From: Sphaerulina vaccinii
Lineage: Eukaryota; Ascomycota; Dothideomycetes; Mycosphaerellales; Mycosphaerellaceae
DNA length: 64,000 bases
Reading direction: 5' to 3'
NCBI GenBank assembly: GCA_022570795.1
Contig: JAKUDP010000002.1
Coordinates: forward strand, 1,550,001-1,614,000
The notes below the pieces were generated by a model. It did not search any database. It had not been told where the DNA came from and saw only the letters and a program-made list of their open reading frames with translations. The position numbers and the translations under genes were made by a program. Positions 52,967 to 64,000 of the stretch are shown in pieces. Numbering within the stretch: the first letter of the stretch is position 1; every line of letters begins with the position of its first letter.

Positions 52967-55963
52967 ACGTAGTAGCTATAGCGTCGAAGAGAGTATTTAA
53001 TCTATCGCTCTTATTAGATATAGAGTTAGGATACTAGTTATAAGTATACCTACTTTTTGGCTTTAGCTTCTACTTCTTATAGCTAGATATAGAGTTCTAT
53101 ATAGCTAAGCTTGTCTCGGCAGACTTCTCGAGGCTAGGTATAGAGTTATTAGTAGCTAAGCTCGACTCGGCAGATACGCGTAGATCTATTATAATATCTT
53201 CTTATCTTAAGTAATTTATATCTTATAGGTTCTTAAGTAAAGCTTTATAAGAATAGTAGTATAGAATATAAAAAGAATTATAGAGAATAAGATAGAGTCT
53301 TATAAAAAGCTAGGCTATATAGCTTTTGCTAGATCTAGTAGAAGTCGTTCTTTAAGCTACTTTCGAATAATAGAAGTAGAGATAAAGCAAATTATTAGAT
53401 AGTAGCGTTACTAGAGGTTGCGAAGGTCGAGATCGAAGCTACTTATAGAAGTCGCATTATAAAGCTATTTGTTTAGCTTTATTAAGAGAATATTGCTAGG
53501 TAGTAACAAAGTAGAATAATAAATCTATTAAAAATAATAATATTAATAGAAGGAAAAAGAGTATCTAGAGGGCGATACTAGTATTCTTATATACTATATA
53601 GTAATATTAGAATTAATTAATATAGTATATATAGAGAAGGAGGAAGTAAAGCTAAAGTTACTCTAATAGCCTAATAGAGGTAACTAAAAAGTAAAGCTCG
53701 AGCTTTACTTTACTTTCGTAAGCTAATATATATTCCTTCCTATAGTAAGTATATAGTTTCCTTATACTATTTACTATTATTAGTATTATTTCGTCGTGCT
53801 TCTATTAGATAGTTTATCTTTTATACTTTCTCCCTTTTAATAATATTAACAACCTCGATTCTAGATATAATGCCGGGACTAGTATAACTATACTCTATAG
53901 GTATAGTACTACCTAAATATAATAAGATAGACTCTAATAAAAGTATACCTTCTAGTACTAACTTTTATTAGATTATTAATATTTGCTTAGTATATCGACT
54001 ATTACTATATTATTTCCTATATAATTATATATATCTAAGCTAACTTCTACTCTTCTAGTCCAAGGTTAGGCCTATAAGCTCTAAGAAGAATAGAAAGAAG
54101 GTCCCGGTATACTAGCTTTTACTATCTTATTCCCTATACTATTACTTATATTTTAGCTAACTTCTTTTTACTAAGATTAAGGTTATATAGGACTATATTC
54201 TCGACCTTAATAAGTATATAGAGGTTATTCCTATCCTAGCTTAGCTTACCTAGAGGCGCGTAAATAGTTTAGTTAAAATTACTTTTACCTATACCTCCTT
54301 CTTCGAATAAGTCGATATAGAGTCTTTAGAGAATCCTCCTATTAAGGACAACTATATAGGTAAGCTATAATCCTATATTTAATCGCGCTCTATACTAACT
54401 TCTTTATATAGGTAACCTTATTAGTTCTAGTTAGAAATAGGTAGAGTAGTTTATAATTCTATTAAACTCTAGTCTAGATACTAGTAATACTATAAACTAT
54501 CGCTATAGAGCTATTATTTATATATAGAAGAAGGACAACCTAGGCTCCGAGATTTTTAGATTCGATTAAGTATATATTACTAGGTTATTCTATATACTAT
54601 ATATATAGCTTATAGTAATATAGAAGGCCTAAGGCTAGTATATAGGTACTATATATAGTTAGTTCTAAAGTTAACTATAAAATATATACTTGCGATAATA
54701 TTACTTATAATATTATAACTACTTGCTTTATAGTATCTAAGCTTAAGAAGGATAATAGATAGAATATATACCTAAATACTCTAGTATAGAGCATACCTTC
54801 TTTCCTACTCCTAGCTTACGATACTAGCGATTTTTAAAAACAAGTATACTAGTTAATAAGATTACTATAGAGTATTAATACTAGGTCTATCTATAGATCT
54901 TCTAACTACTATTCTATACTAATCTAGAACGCGGCCCTTTTATACTTTTTTTATTCTCTTTTTACTTCTAGCCTACTCTACTCTATATTTAGCTACTTCT
55001 TTATCTATATACCTAACTTCTTTACTCTAGCTTTATTATACTAGCGCTATTAATTAGTAGTATAGAGAAGCTTAGTAATTTATCTAGTATATAGTATATA
55101 CTCGATATAGTCTATTTATATTATATAGGCTATATTAATCGAGTTATTATTATAGTAGAGATGCTAGGAGATAGTAGAAAAGTATATAAGAAGTAGTTGT
55201 AATATTTACTTTAGTAGTTGCTATATTAAGTAGGCTCGGCCGTAGGCTTTTAATTAGATAGACTAATATTACTTAGACTCTAGCTCTACTATACTACTAG
55301 AATACTAGTATACTAGACGGCCTCGCATTTAAATAATACTCGAAGAATACTTTAGATATAAGATCTAAGTAGTATAAGATAGTTCTTAAGCTAGATACAA
55401 AATACTATATAACTTTTAGGCTTAATAGTAGCGATTTTAGCTTTGAAAAATTCTTTCTATATTTTAATTACTAAACCTACTCGATAGCAAGTTACCTTTA
55501 GTATCTACTAGTACTACTAATACAATCTCTTAATAAAAGTATATATAAGCCGAGATTCTAGATAATATAATAATTCTAGAGTAATCTATATTAGTTTGAA
55601 AGTCGGAGACGCGCTAGTTTAAAAGCTATAGCTACCTTAATTATAAAGGCTAACTCTAAGTATAGCGCTAAGCCTAGCTAGATAAAATAAGCTTTAATAA
55701 GAATATCTACCTCTAGTAACGTTTAGAGATATAAGAACATTATACTCGCAAGCTTAAGTAAATAGGCTCTTAGATCTACTAATAAGCTAGCTTATCGGAG
55801 GCTATCGATCCGAGCTACTATATATATAAATAGAAGCTATAAGAAGCTTTATAGATATTATCGGGAGTATAGCTATCTAGAAGCAAGGTAGATAATCTAT
55901 TCTATTAAAGCTACTATATATATAGAAGCTAGGAATATCTAAGCTCTATAGTTTTCTTTCTAT

Positions 55964-56053
55964 CTCTACGACCTAATTACGTAGGTAGTTAATATCTACG
56001 ACCTAATTGTATAGATAGTTAATCTCTATAACCTAATCGTATAGGTAGTTAAT
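55964..56053 (+). repeat. Three tandem 30-bp units, coding-phase
   Basis: CTCTACGACCTAATT(A)CGTAGG-type units of exactly 30 bases at 55964, 55994 and 56024. Read in one plus-strand frame they give a decapeptide repeat of the form LYDLIV-stop-VVN. The stop in each unit is a probable RIP product. Confidence 0.85.
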
Positions 56054-57310
56054 TTCTACTTCTATTATAGCGATTCTATCGGATATAATAGATTAAATAG
56101 AACTAGTACTACTACTAACTTTAACAACCTTCGTAGTATAGCTAGACTTGCTATATTACCTATAGTAAGCGCAAATAGTATCGTCCTTAGTTACGTAGAT
56201 ATAGCAAGCGACGCTCTTCTTCTAGTACTCTATATATAGGTTAGTAGCATTAGCGCCTATAGAAGTATTAGTAATAGCCTCGGACTATTATAAGGTAAGG
56301 ACGAGCCTTTATCTATCTCTATTATATAGCCTACTACGTCTAGCTTATAGAGGTTGTTAAGTATATTCTTCTTAGCTTGTAGTTCTATAGCGAGTTTAGT
56401 ATATAGAGTAAGAGCATTAGAAGCATAGAGTAGATAGCTTACTAGTAGTATTAGTAAGCTAAGCATTCTATAGGCTCTATAGAATAAAGTAGAAATCGCT
56501 AGAATCCGTAGTCTGCGGCTTGCGAAAAGTAGTATTAGATATAGAGGATAAAGTACTACTTATTACTAGTATTATAGATGCTAGTTACGAAGATCTATAA
56601 TAAAGTAAAAAGCTATTTAGCTTTAGATAAGAAAGAAACAATAGCTTACTAATAGTATACCTAACTAGTAGTACTATCTACTACTATAAAGCTTGCTATT
56701 TTAAGTAGATATATACTCGGAGACTCGCTAGAGTATAGTTATAGCGAGGGAAAAAAAGTATAATAAGTTAGATAGCTAAAAGAAATAGTTAGTCTACTAG
56801 TTTAATAGTATATAGACGTCGCAAACCTTAGCTTAAGCGCGAATAGCTACTATAGTAATAGTAAGTATATCGAAGAGTCGTATAGTTATAGTATTGCATA
56901 TAGTAGTAATATAGTAAGTAGTAGGTTTAAGGTAGGAGATAGTAGTTTAGAGATAGCAAATAGTAGATTAGAGGTGCAAATAGCAGATCGGAGGTAGAGG
57001 TTAGTAGAATTATATAATATATAGTTTTTGCAGCTCTAGCTTACTATATATAGCTTAGCTAAAGGCTACTTTCGGCTATTATAACTCGAACCGAGAAAAT
57101 TAGCTCTCCTCTATTAGCCTAGTAGCTTTTCGTATCTTATAGTATTAGCCTATATTAGGCTTATACTATAAGATTCTAGATAGAACTTACGAATTGTTAT
57201 AGCGTAGCCTAAGTATTAGACTTTTCTCGATTCCAAGTCTATTAGCTTAGTATTCTAGATTATTTCGAGCCTAAACTATAAGTAATTTTATACTTTCGCT
57301 TAAGTTTAAG

Positions 57311-57349
57311 CCGTGCACGCACGTGCACGGGCCCGTGCACAAGCCTGTT
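57311..57349. repeat. GC-rich palindromic island spared from RIP
   Basis: Within 39 bases the sequence holds an 18-base perfect palindrome GTGCACGGGCCCGTGCAC (57323-57340) and overlapping near-palindromic GTGCAC/CACGTG units. Several CpA and TpG dinucleotides are kept here although they are nearly absent on both sides. Confidence 0.85.
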
Positions 57350-58729
57350 ATATACTAATATAAGCTAAAGTTATAAGTAAAATTAATTATATAAATAGTT
57401 ATAAACTTTAGAAGTTTGTTTTAATACTATAAATATAGCTAGATACCGAGGTTACTATCTAGGGCTTATATATAAAATGCCTGCTATACTATAGTTAAGC
57501 CTATATTAGCATCTACAAGCTTCTATATTAAGCTACTCTTAGCTTTAAACTTAGTAACTTTAGCTTTTAGTTCTAACTATAACTCTACTTAATTCTACTA
57601 CTATCTTAGAGCCGACTACTCTAGACTAATTAAATAGCTAAGAATACCTCGGACTTAGTATAGGTAATTCTATAGAAACTATACTAAATATACTAACTTA
57701 CTTTAGATAGATATAAGCTTAAAATATAGTAGCTCGAGCCTATTATAATATAATAATAACTAACTTCTATAAGTTAATACTATACTTTGTACTAAGTCTA
57801 GTATCTTTAGCTACAAACTCTATAGCCGAGCCTATAGCTATACCTATACCTACTCTACTTTATATAGATCTAGCTATATTAGCTTTATATAATACTTATT
57901 ATTACTAATTCTTATATAAACTAGATAACTTCTTCCCTAGCTAGTATAAGCCTAGCTACTAGCTATATAGTTTACTCTAGCTAATATATAATCTACCTAT
58001 ATCTAGAGTTATAAAAGAAGAGCTTTTTAGTAAGAATTTCCTATTTCTATTACTTTTACCTACCTAATACTATAGCTTACTTTTACTAATTTTTACTAAT
58101 TATATATTTAGCAATTAGCTTAATAACCGAGTTCGGACTATAATACTAGTTATATACTAGCTAGACCTATATCTTACTATATCTAGACTAGAGGTATACT
58201 ATAGAGTCTACTAAATAATAATTTCTTAAGTTCTTAGATAGATATATATTATACTTTATTATTATTAGATAAAGTATATATCTAAAGATAATATATAAAC
58301 TTTTATAGCTATATATAGAATAAATACTACTAGCTATAAGCTACTCTAGATTAAGGTCTCGTATAGCTTTAGTATAAGCTATCTATACTATCTAATTAAT
58401 TAAGAAATATAGGCCTATAGTATTATAGGCGTTACTTATAATATACCTAGAGTAGATATAGGAGGCTAAAGGCCTACCTAGACTATAAGAATATATAGGT
58501 AAATTATATATACTATTCTATAGAGAAGAATCTTTTCTAATACTCGAAAGGAGAACTTCCTTTATTTAAGCTATATTCTATTAATTAGGACTACCTATAT
58601 AGTAGTATAGAGTCTATATAGCCTATCTATAGTACCTATATCTAAGTGCGAGTATACCTACCTTTCTATCTACTTCCTACCTATAATATTATATAGCTTC
58701 TACCTTAGGTTCTACTTATAATATTTATT

Positions 58730-61360
58730 TTTTCTAACCTACTATTTTTCCTAGATAATAAAGAATAGTTCTATACTTATATCGAGCAACACCCTACCTT
58801 CTAGTTCTAGTACTACCGCACTACCTACGATTAGATAGCTATAGCTACTATAGCCGAACTTCTAAATACCTACGAACTTAAATAGAAACTTTATACTACT
58901 AGAATAGAGAGAGCCGACGCGCTCTCTACTCTAGTAGATATATATAATAAGATCGTATACCTATATAAATATATTACTATACTAGAAGCTATTATTACCT
59001 TCTAGCGCGAAGAATTAGACTATACTTATAGGGAGATAGTTTATATTAAAACTAAGAAAAATACTATACTCGCAGCTACTACTTTTACTATAACTACTCT
59101 CTAGATACCCTCTATACTAGATTAGCCTACTAAAGTATATATAGATATTATACTTATACTACCTATACCTCTTACTACCGAGCCTTCTAAGTCTATATAT
59201 CTTTTAGAATAACTACCTAACTCTAATAAGTTTTTAAATAATAAAATTAATTTCTAGCGCTTTGTAACTTAGATCGAATAGAAACTTATAGTAAACTATA
59301 ACTACTTTGCTACTACTACCTCCTACCTAGCCTATATCTAAAACTACCTTATAGGTATTATTTATAATTAAGTAAGCCTATATATATAAAACTCCGACTA
59401 CTATTTAAAAAATTATAAAAAAATTCTCGAGATTCTTAAAAGAGTATATAGAGACTCGAATTATATATAGAATATATATAGAAAGCTATTCCTCTATAAG
59501 TAGATAAATAAGAAGTTTAACTTATTTTTTACTAAATTCTAGAAACTAGAACTTAAGAGAGAAATAACTAAAGAATTTCTCTCTACTCTTTTTAAATAGG
59601 CTATAAACTAGGAATTCTATACTATACTTATATATAGCCTACTACCTAGCTATAACTACTTTAAGCTTGCTACTTATCTCTAGAAACTCGAAAACTATAA
59701 ATAGTATTACTATAGAGCTCTAGCTACTCTATATTTCTAAACTACTTCTACTATAAAAAGAAATTTATTTATAAAAAAAAACTCGAACGCTACTACTACT
59801 ATAAAGAACAAGCCTATAGGAGATCTAATAGACTTAGACTAAACTAGGAAGTTTATATAAATAGATAAAGACCTAGGTTACTACTTCTACTACTATAAGC
59901 TTAGCTACCTTATTTGCAACTACTCCGAACTAGATACCTGCTCCTCTACTATTTAGTATAGAGATATCGAATAATACTACCTCTCTAGTTTAGAAGAGCT
60001 ATATAAGAAATACTTTTCTAAATATTCTATTTTTTTTATAGCTACTTTCTAATATTTTCTAGTTACTTTCTATTTCTCTACCTATTCTACCTAACTTAAC
60101 TACTCTTAGAAAATAGTATATACCTATCGAGAGTCGCTATTAGGTATTAGTAGAGTATAAGATTTATAATATCTACTTCTACTAGCTACCTACTCTAAAA
60201 ACTACGACTTATAGTATATAAATTTAGACTCTAGCTTCTAGAGGCCTTACTTCCTATACTATTCTATTATCTAGAATAATAAGAACCTACCTATAGCCAA
60301 AGAAGGCTATCCGAATCTCCTACTCTTCTACTAAAGAACTTACTATTCTATATAAGGATAACTAGTTTATATTATCTAAAGTTTCTTTTACTTTTCTTTC
60401 TACTAATATCTCTATTACTAAGTACGCGCTACTCGATACTAGCTACGAAGCCTATAGTATAATAGACCTAGAGTAGGCTAAGAACTAAAGCCTAAAAATA
60501 GAATACTTATAAGAAGAAACTCTAATTAGCTCTATTAATAACTAAGATAGGAATCGCGCCTAGATTATATAATATACTACCTACTATAATATCTAGATAG
60601 GAGACTATATCGAGAGGAATATTATATTCTATCTTATATAGATAGGTTACTACTCTATTATTTTAAAATACTTATAGATAGAGACCTATAATCTATACTT
60701 TCGATTTTCTAAAAGCTTTTTTATTTTCTAGAGTTTCTACTACTAGAAGAACTATAATATACTAGGATAATCTAGTAAGGTCCGACTCTATACCTAGAGA
60801 CTTCTATAAGTATCTAGTTTAAAGAAATATTATAAAGTAGATATTTATAAAATTTTATTCTAGACTACTTTACTTTATACTATACTAAAGTACTAGTACT
60901 AAGAATATAAGGTTTATATTACTATAATCGAAGACTTAGAGAGTATATTCTCTACTAAGAAGAAGGCTAACCTTAATACCTAGCTACCTAAATACCTATA
61001 ATAGTTTAGTAAAGTTTTCTTACTAAAGCTTACTAATAAGCTCCTACTATACTAACTATATAACTACGAGATTAAGCTTACTAGTACTAAGGAACTCCTA
61101 TTCGGGCTACTTTATAGAATATCTAGAGACGAGCTCTAGGCTCTTCGAAAGTAGCTAGATAATAATCTCTAGAAAGAATTTATATACCTAAGCTTGTTCC
61201 CTATTACTTCTCTAGTTCTTTTTATAAAAAAGCTAGAAGGAAGGCTACGCCTCTATATTAACTTCCGAGCGCTAAATAACTTTATAGTAAAGAATAGATA
61301 CCTACTACTACTAATAACCGAGACTCTAAATAATCTAAATAGTATAAAATAGTTTATATT
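58730..61360 (+). mobile_element. Ty3/Gypsy gag-pol fragment, RIP-mutated and truncated in the reverse transcriptase
   Basis: A plus-strand coding ruin. A retrotransposon gag-like region spans about 59.2-59.75 kb, with readable NSDYYLKNYKEILEILKRVY-type helices. A Cys-knuckle remnant lies near 59875-59950 and a pol region leads to the Gypsy RT entry motifs at about 61080-61355: LYRISRDEL, LFIKKLEGRLRLYINFRALN and VKNRYLLLLITETLN. The changes from family consensus are mostly Pro-to-Leu, Asp-to-Asn and Trp-to-stop, as RIP produces. The frame ends just before the RT catalytic block, where GC-rich unrelated DNA begins. No LTR was identified. Confidence 0.8.
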
Positions 61361-61821
61361 CGTAGGGACGGCGACGCCGCATCCGGAAGTAGACGCCCCC
61401 GATCGGGCTGCTGGATGGCCCAATGCGGCAATCCGCGGCCCGCACGCGCGCGTGCCTCGAGTATAAGACGTCGCGTCTTCTACCACATCCGTCCATTTTG
61501 CTCGCAATCCTCTTTCTACACATCTGCCCTCGCGCTCGTCGCACCCCTGCGCCGCCCGTCGGTCCTGCTGCGCCCCCGTTACGCAGCTATCGCTCTCTCC
61601 GGATCCTCTAGCGCCGGCTCGTGGACTATCCCGGCCGCCCAATAACCACCCTACATCGCTGCTACAGAATCGTGGCAGATCAACCGTCCTTCGTGCTCGC
61701 CCGGCGCCGCGCTGCCTACCGCGCGACGCACCAGCTCCTCTGCGAGGCGATCCAAAAGACGGAGGAGAACGCTCGTAGCTACGACACTCCTCGGCCTAAG
61801 CTAGCACACGCATGGAGCTCG

Positions 61822-61986
61822 GCAGCGAGGGCGCGTAACGCTAGCCGCATGTCACGACTTCCGGGACCTCGACCCTATAGCGCAAATGACGCGTCACATT
61901 GCAGATGGTTGAGCCTAAGGGAAGGTATTAAGAAGTAGTGAAACGAGGCGGAGCGTGCATCTCTGGAACGCAGCCAACGACATTCT
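61822..61986 (+). repeat. 165-bp direct repeat, copy 1, in the GC-rich island
   Basis: Starts GCAGCGAGGGCG and ends CCAACGACATTC. Shares with copy 2 the blocks GACGCGTCAC, GAAACGAGGCG and GCGTGCATC, then CTGGAAC. Confidence 0.85.
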
Positions 61987-61997
61987 CCATAGATCCT

Positions 61998-62162
61998 AGC
62001 AGCAGAGGCGTACGACGCTTGCCGCGTGCCACGACCTCGGAAGCTCTGACCCTATGCTGCGCAGGACGCGTCACGTCGCAGATAATTGAGCCCGAGGGAA
62101 GCGGTTAGGATTTAGCGAAACGAGGCGCAGCGTGCATCCCTGGAACCCAGCTAACGACATTC
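61998..62162 (+). repeat. 165-bp direct repeat, copy 2, in the GC-rich island
   Basis: Starts GCAGCAGAGGCG (176 bp after copy 1) and ends CTAACGACATTC. The two copies have the same length but differ at many positions. The differences include transversions, so divergence is not only by RIP. Confidence 0.85.
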
Positions 62163-62440
62163 GTAAGGGAAAGAACGTGAATAGGTCTTTACCGTGGCGT
62201 GCGGGGTGTGCGTTGTCGCTGTAGGCACCGAGTTAATCTCTGCCCGTATTAGCATACTGCGGATAGTGCGGGAGGAAATGGCGGTGCGACATATCTATTT
62301 AGAGCCTAGCCTCCTCGTTGAAGCGACACGGAACAGAGATAAAGGCGCCTAACAATAGGAGAAGTATATAACGCTCGCCTTAGAAAGGGGACTCCGGGGC
62401 GTATATATCTAGGCTCGCGTTGTTTTCGGCCTCCTTTTTA

Positions 62441-64000
62441 GGCTCTAATAGGTAGTATAATCGTTTCCCTAAGCGTTATATAGGTAGATTACTATTAGTA
62501 ATTAGAATAGAAGTTATAGCCAAATTTTGTTCTAGTAGTAGGCCTTGCAATAGTATAAATAATAGAGTATATATAGTCTACTAGAAACGGGTATCTAATA
62601 GAATATAAATACTTATAGGCCTAGTCTCCTCTAGAATACCTACTTACTTCTTAGCTTTTCTCTTTATTTTATATTAGTATTACTCTAATAGACGCTATAC
62701 TAATATCTTTCTACTCGAGTACTACTATTTAATATAGTAACTTTATTACCTATTCTAGACTACCTACTATAAAGAATAGTAATAGAACTTCTATAAAAGG
62801 AATACTATATATATAGAAGGAGAGCCTACTTATTTAGTAAAGTTCTTATAAAAATATAAATAGTTATTATAGTAGTATAGGCGCTAAAGGTAGATCTCTA
62901 GTATATTATATAATTAGTAGGTAATAACTATAAGCTAACTTCTCTACTAATAGTATATAATATACCTATTATTATATATAGTAGATTTGAAAGCTCTATA
63001 AATATTACCTTAGTATCTACTAATAGATACTATAAGTTCGAAAACTATATAATAGCTAGTATTAATAGTAGAGACTTGTCTACTAGATTTCTAAGCTCTC
63101 TATACAACTTTAGTAAATAGAGTAGTTTTAATATTAATCTATAGTTCTAGGTAGGTTAGATAAGTATTAAAAGTATATTTATAAATACTATAATTTCTAT
63201 TAATATACTAGATTCGATAGAAGCTTAAGTTGTTACTTTAGATAAAGTCCGAGAAGATATACTAGTTAGAGACTGCGACTAAGAGTTTATAGTAGCTATA
63301 GATCTACTTATAATAGATATATACCTAGACCGAGGTACTTATACTAGACTTAGTATAGTATATATAGTAGCTAAGTCGCTACTCTACCTCTCTTTAGATA
63401 TAGTTACTCTATTAGTATAGAATCGAGGTAAGTAGTAGACGTTTTATAGTATAGATAATAATATAATATAGATTATAAAGTATAAAAAGCAATCTAGGTA
63501 AGCTTAGTAATATTCCTCGATACTAGTAATAATCTACTAAGTTGTAGTTAGGCCCGATTGCCTATAAAATATACTAGAAGTAGATAATATATTCTATTCT
63601 ATATTAGAAAGTATAGTCTAGTTAGACTATCTAAGAGACAGCCCCTAGAGATTAGAATATATAATATAGGTTATATAATAATAGGTCGCGTAACTTATCT
63701 AATACTCTATATCTTAGAATGAAATACAACCTATAACTAACTAATATAATTAATATAGTTGGTTCCTATCTAACGCTTCTACTTCTATTACATATTAAGA
63801 CTCTTTCTATATATTATAGGTATATATATTATTATTCTATTTCGATAGGTTATAAGCCCGAGTTTGTAGAGGAAGTATTAGATAGTAATAGTTGGCCTTT
63901 TCTAATAGTAGGATACGAACCTATAATAAAAGGAGTATTAGGAGACTCGAGGTATACCTATCTATACTACTAAGAAGATATAGAAGATTCTAGCGAGTTC
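62441..64000. repeat. RIP-degraded tract, right block, running off the window
   Basis: AT-rich, CpA/TpG-depleted sequence with no recognisable domain. It does not continue the Gypsy reverse transcriptase that stops at 61.36 kb, so the GC-rich island is not a simple insertion into that element. Confidence 0.75.

Larger units (their letters stand above)
50558..58729. repeat. RIP-degraded transposon tract, middle block
   Basis: Same extreme TpA-rich, CpA/TpG-poor composition as the left block. The sequence just left of the Copia insertion and just right of it appears to belong to one older element that the Copia split. A long ruined coding stretch can be followed on the plus strand from about 53870 (MPGLV) to about 56500, and it contains the 30-bp repeats. 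I cannot assign it to a family. An isolated 69-codon minus-strand frame (56257-56466) lies inside it. Confidence 0.8.
61361..62440. other. GC-rich, un-RIPped island inside the AT-rich tract
   Basis: About 1.1 kb whose composition jumps to GC-rich with normal CpA/TpG and many CpG sites, bordered sharply on the left by the Gypsy RT and more gradually on the right. It has GC palindromes (CCCGATCGGG, and GCACGCGCGCGTGC at 61442-61455), a TATAAG at 61462-61467 followed by a pyrimidine-rich stretch, and two diverged direct repeats. Open frames here start without ATG or are short, with no domain. It is neither rRNA nor tRNA by any motif I can see. Identity unknown. Confidence 0.7.

Noticed and set aside
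56257..56466. 69-codon minus-strand ORF in the RIP tract
   Set aside because: It lies within a plus-strand coding ruin that contains the in-phase 30-bp repeats, so an isolated antisense frame is most likely accidental.
61621..61938. 105-codon plus-strand frame and overlapping minus-strand frame (61253-61642) in the GC-rich island
   Set aside because: Both begin at non-ATG codons. GC-rich DNA gives long open frames by chance. A 76-codon ATG frame at 61415-61645 is Arg/Ser-rich without a domain.
31831..64000. Giant Starship-type element carrying the tract
   Set aside because: No DUF3435 (Captain) tyrosine recombinase or matching ends were recognised. The content is ordinary retroelements.
1..64000. 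tRNA, rRNA and CRISPR features
   Set aside because: A visual scan for B-box (GTTCRANNC) sites with matching A-box and acceptor stem found none. There is no rRNA core sequence. The spaced repeats are tandem minisatellites, and the organism is a eukaryote.
64000..64000. Telomeric repeats at the right end
   Set aside because: No TTAGGG or CCCTAA array is present. The sequence is still RIP-mutated at the last base.

Overview
The window looks like a piece of a filamentous ascomycete chromosome, most probably a Dothideomycete. That placement is inference from gene structure (spliceosomal introns of about 45-190 bp, mostly 45-65 bp, with CTAAC/CTAAT-type branch sites), the fungal-specific families present, and a long AT-rich tract with the signature of repeat-induced point mutation (RIP). 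Positions 1-31.8 kb are ordinary gene-rich euchromatin. Positions 31.8-64 kb are almost entirely RIP-degraded transposon sequence, with one un-mutated GC-rich island near 61.4-62.4 kb.

Gene-rich part, left to right: a secreted protein running off the left edge (-); splicing factor Isy1 (+); a Na+/K+-ATPase-like type II P-type ATPase (+); a secreted GDSL/IAH1-type esterase (+); a GH55 exo-beta-1,3-glucanase (+); a transcription-factor-like protein without a DNA-binding domain (-), whose frame follows directly and in phase after the stop codon of the GPI mannosyltransferase Gpi18 (-); a Ser-rich conserved unknown (+); a secreted berberine-bridge-type FAD oxidoreductase (-), divergent from a YTH-domain RNA-binding protein (+); an acidic Lys/Glu-rich unknown (+); a Coq11-like mitochondrial Rossmann protein (-); the 3' two-thirds of a fused P450-reductase (CYP505/P450foxy type) lacking its N-terminal P450 half (+); a phospholipase C/phosphoesterase (+); and a hotdog thioesterase (-) convergent with it. 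No biosynthetic cluster is evident: these are mixed housekeeping, secreted and orphan genes. Several splice structures were worked out by eye from frame, splice-site and family continuity.

Repeat part: from about 31.83 kb CpA and TpG become very rare, TpA dominates, and no open frame of 60 codons or more appears on either strand until about 56.3 kb. Recognisable ruins are a fungal integrase-core protein (about 35.4-36.1 kb, +), a DUF3716-like Cys-pair protein (about 40.6-41.6 kb, +), a complete Ty1/Copia element on the minus strand (43,797-50,552) with equal 349-bp LTRs, an ATAAC target duplication and a half-tRNA initiator-Met primer site, and a Ty3/Gypsy gag-pol fragment (about 58.7-61.36 kb, +) that stops inside the reverse transcriptase at the GC-rich island. 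The Copia element keeps more CpA/TpG than its surroundings and so appears to be a later, nested insertion.

The observations I consider most worth follow-up are the GC-rich island with its two diverged 165-bp repeats, the in-frame Gpi18-stop-TF arrangement, the 5'-truncated P450 fusion with a probable GC-AG intron, the bias of surviving CpA sites toward CAA, a 115-bp near-perfect palindrome, and an 18-bp GC-rich palindrome spared from RIP.
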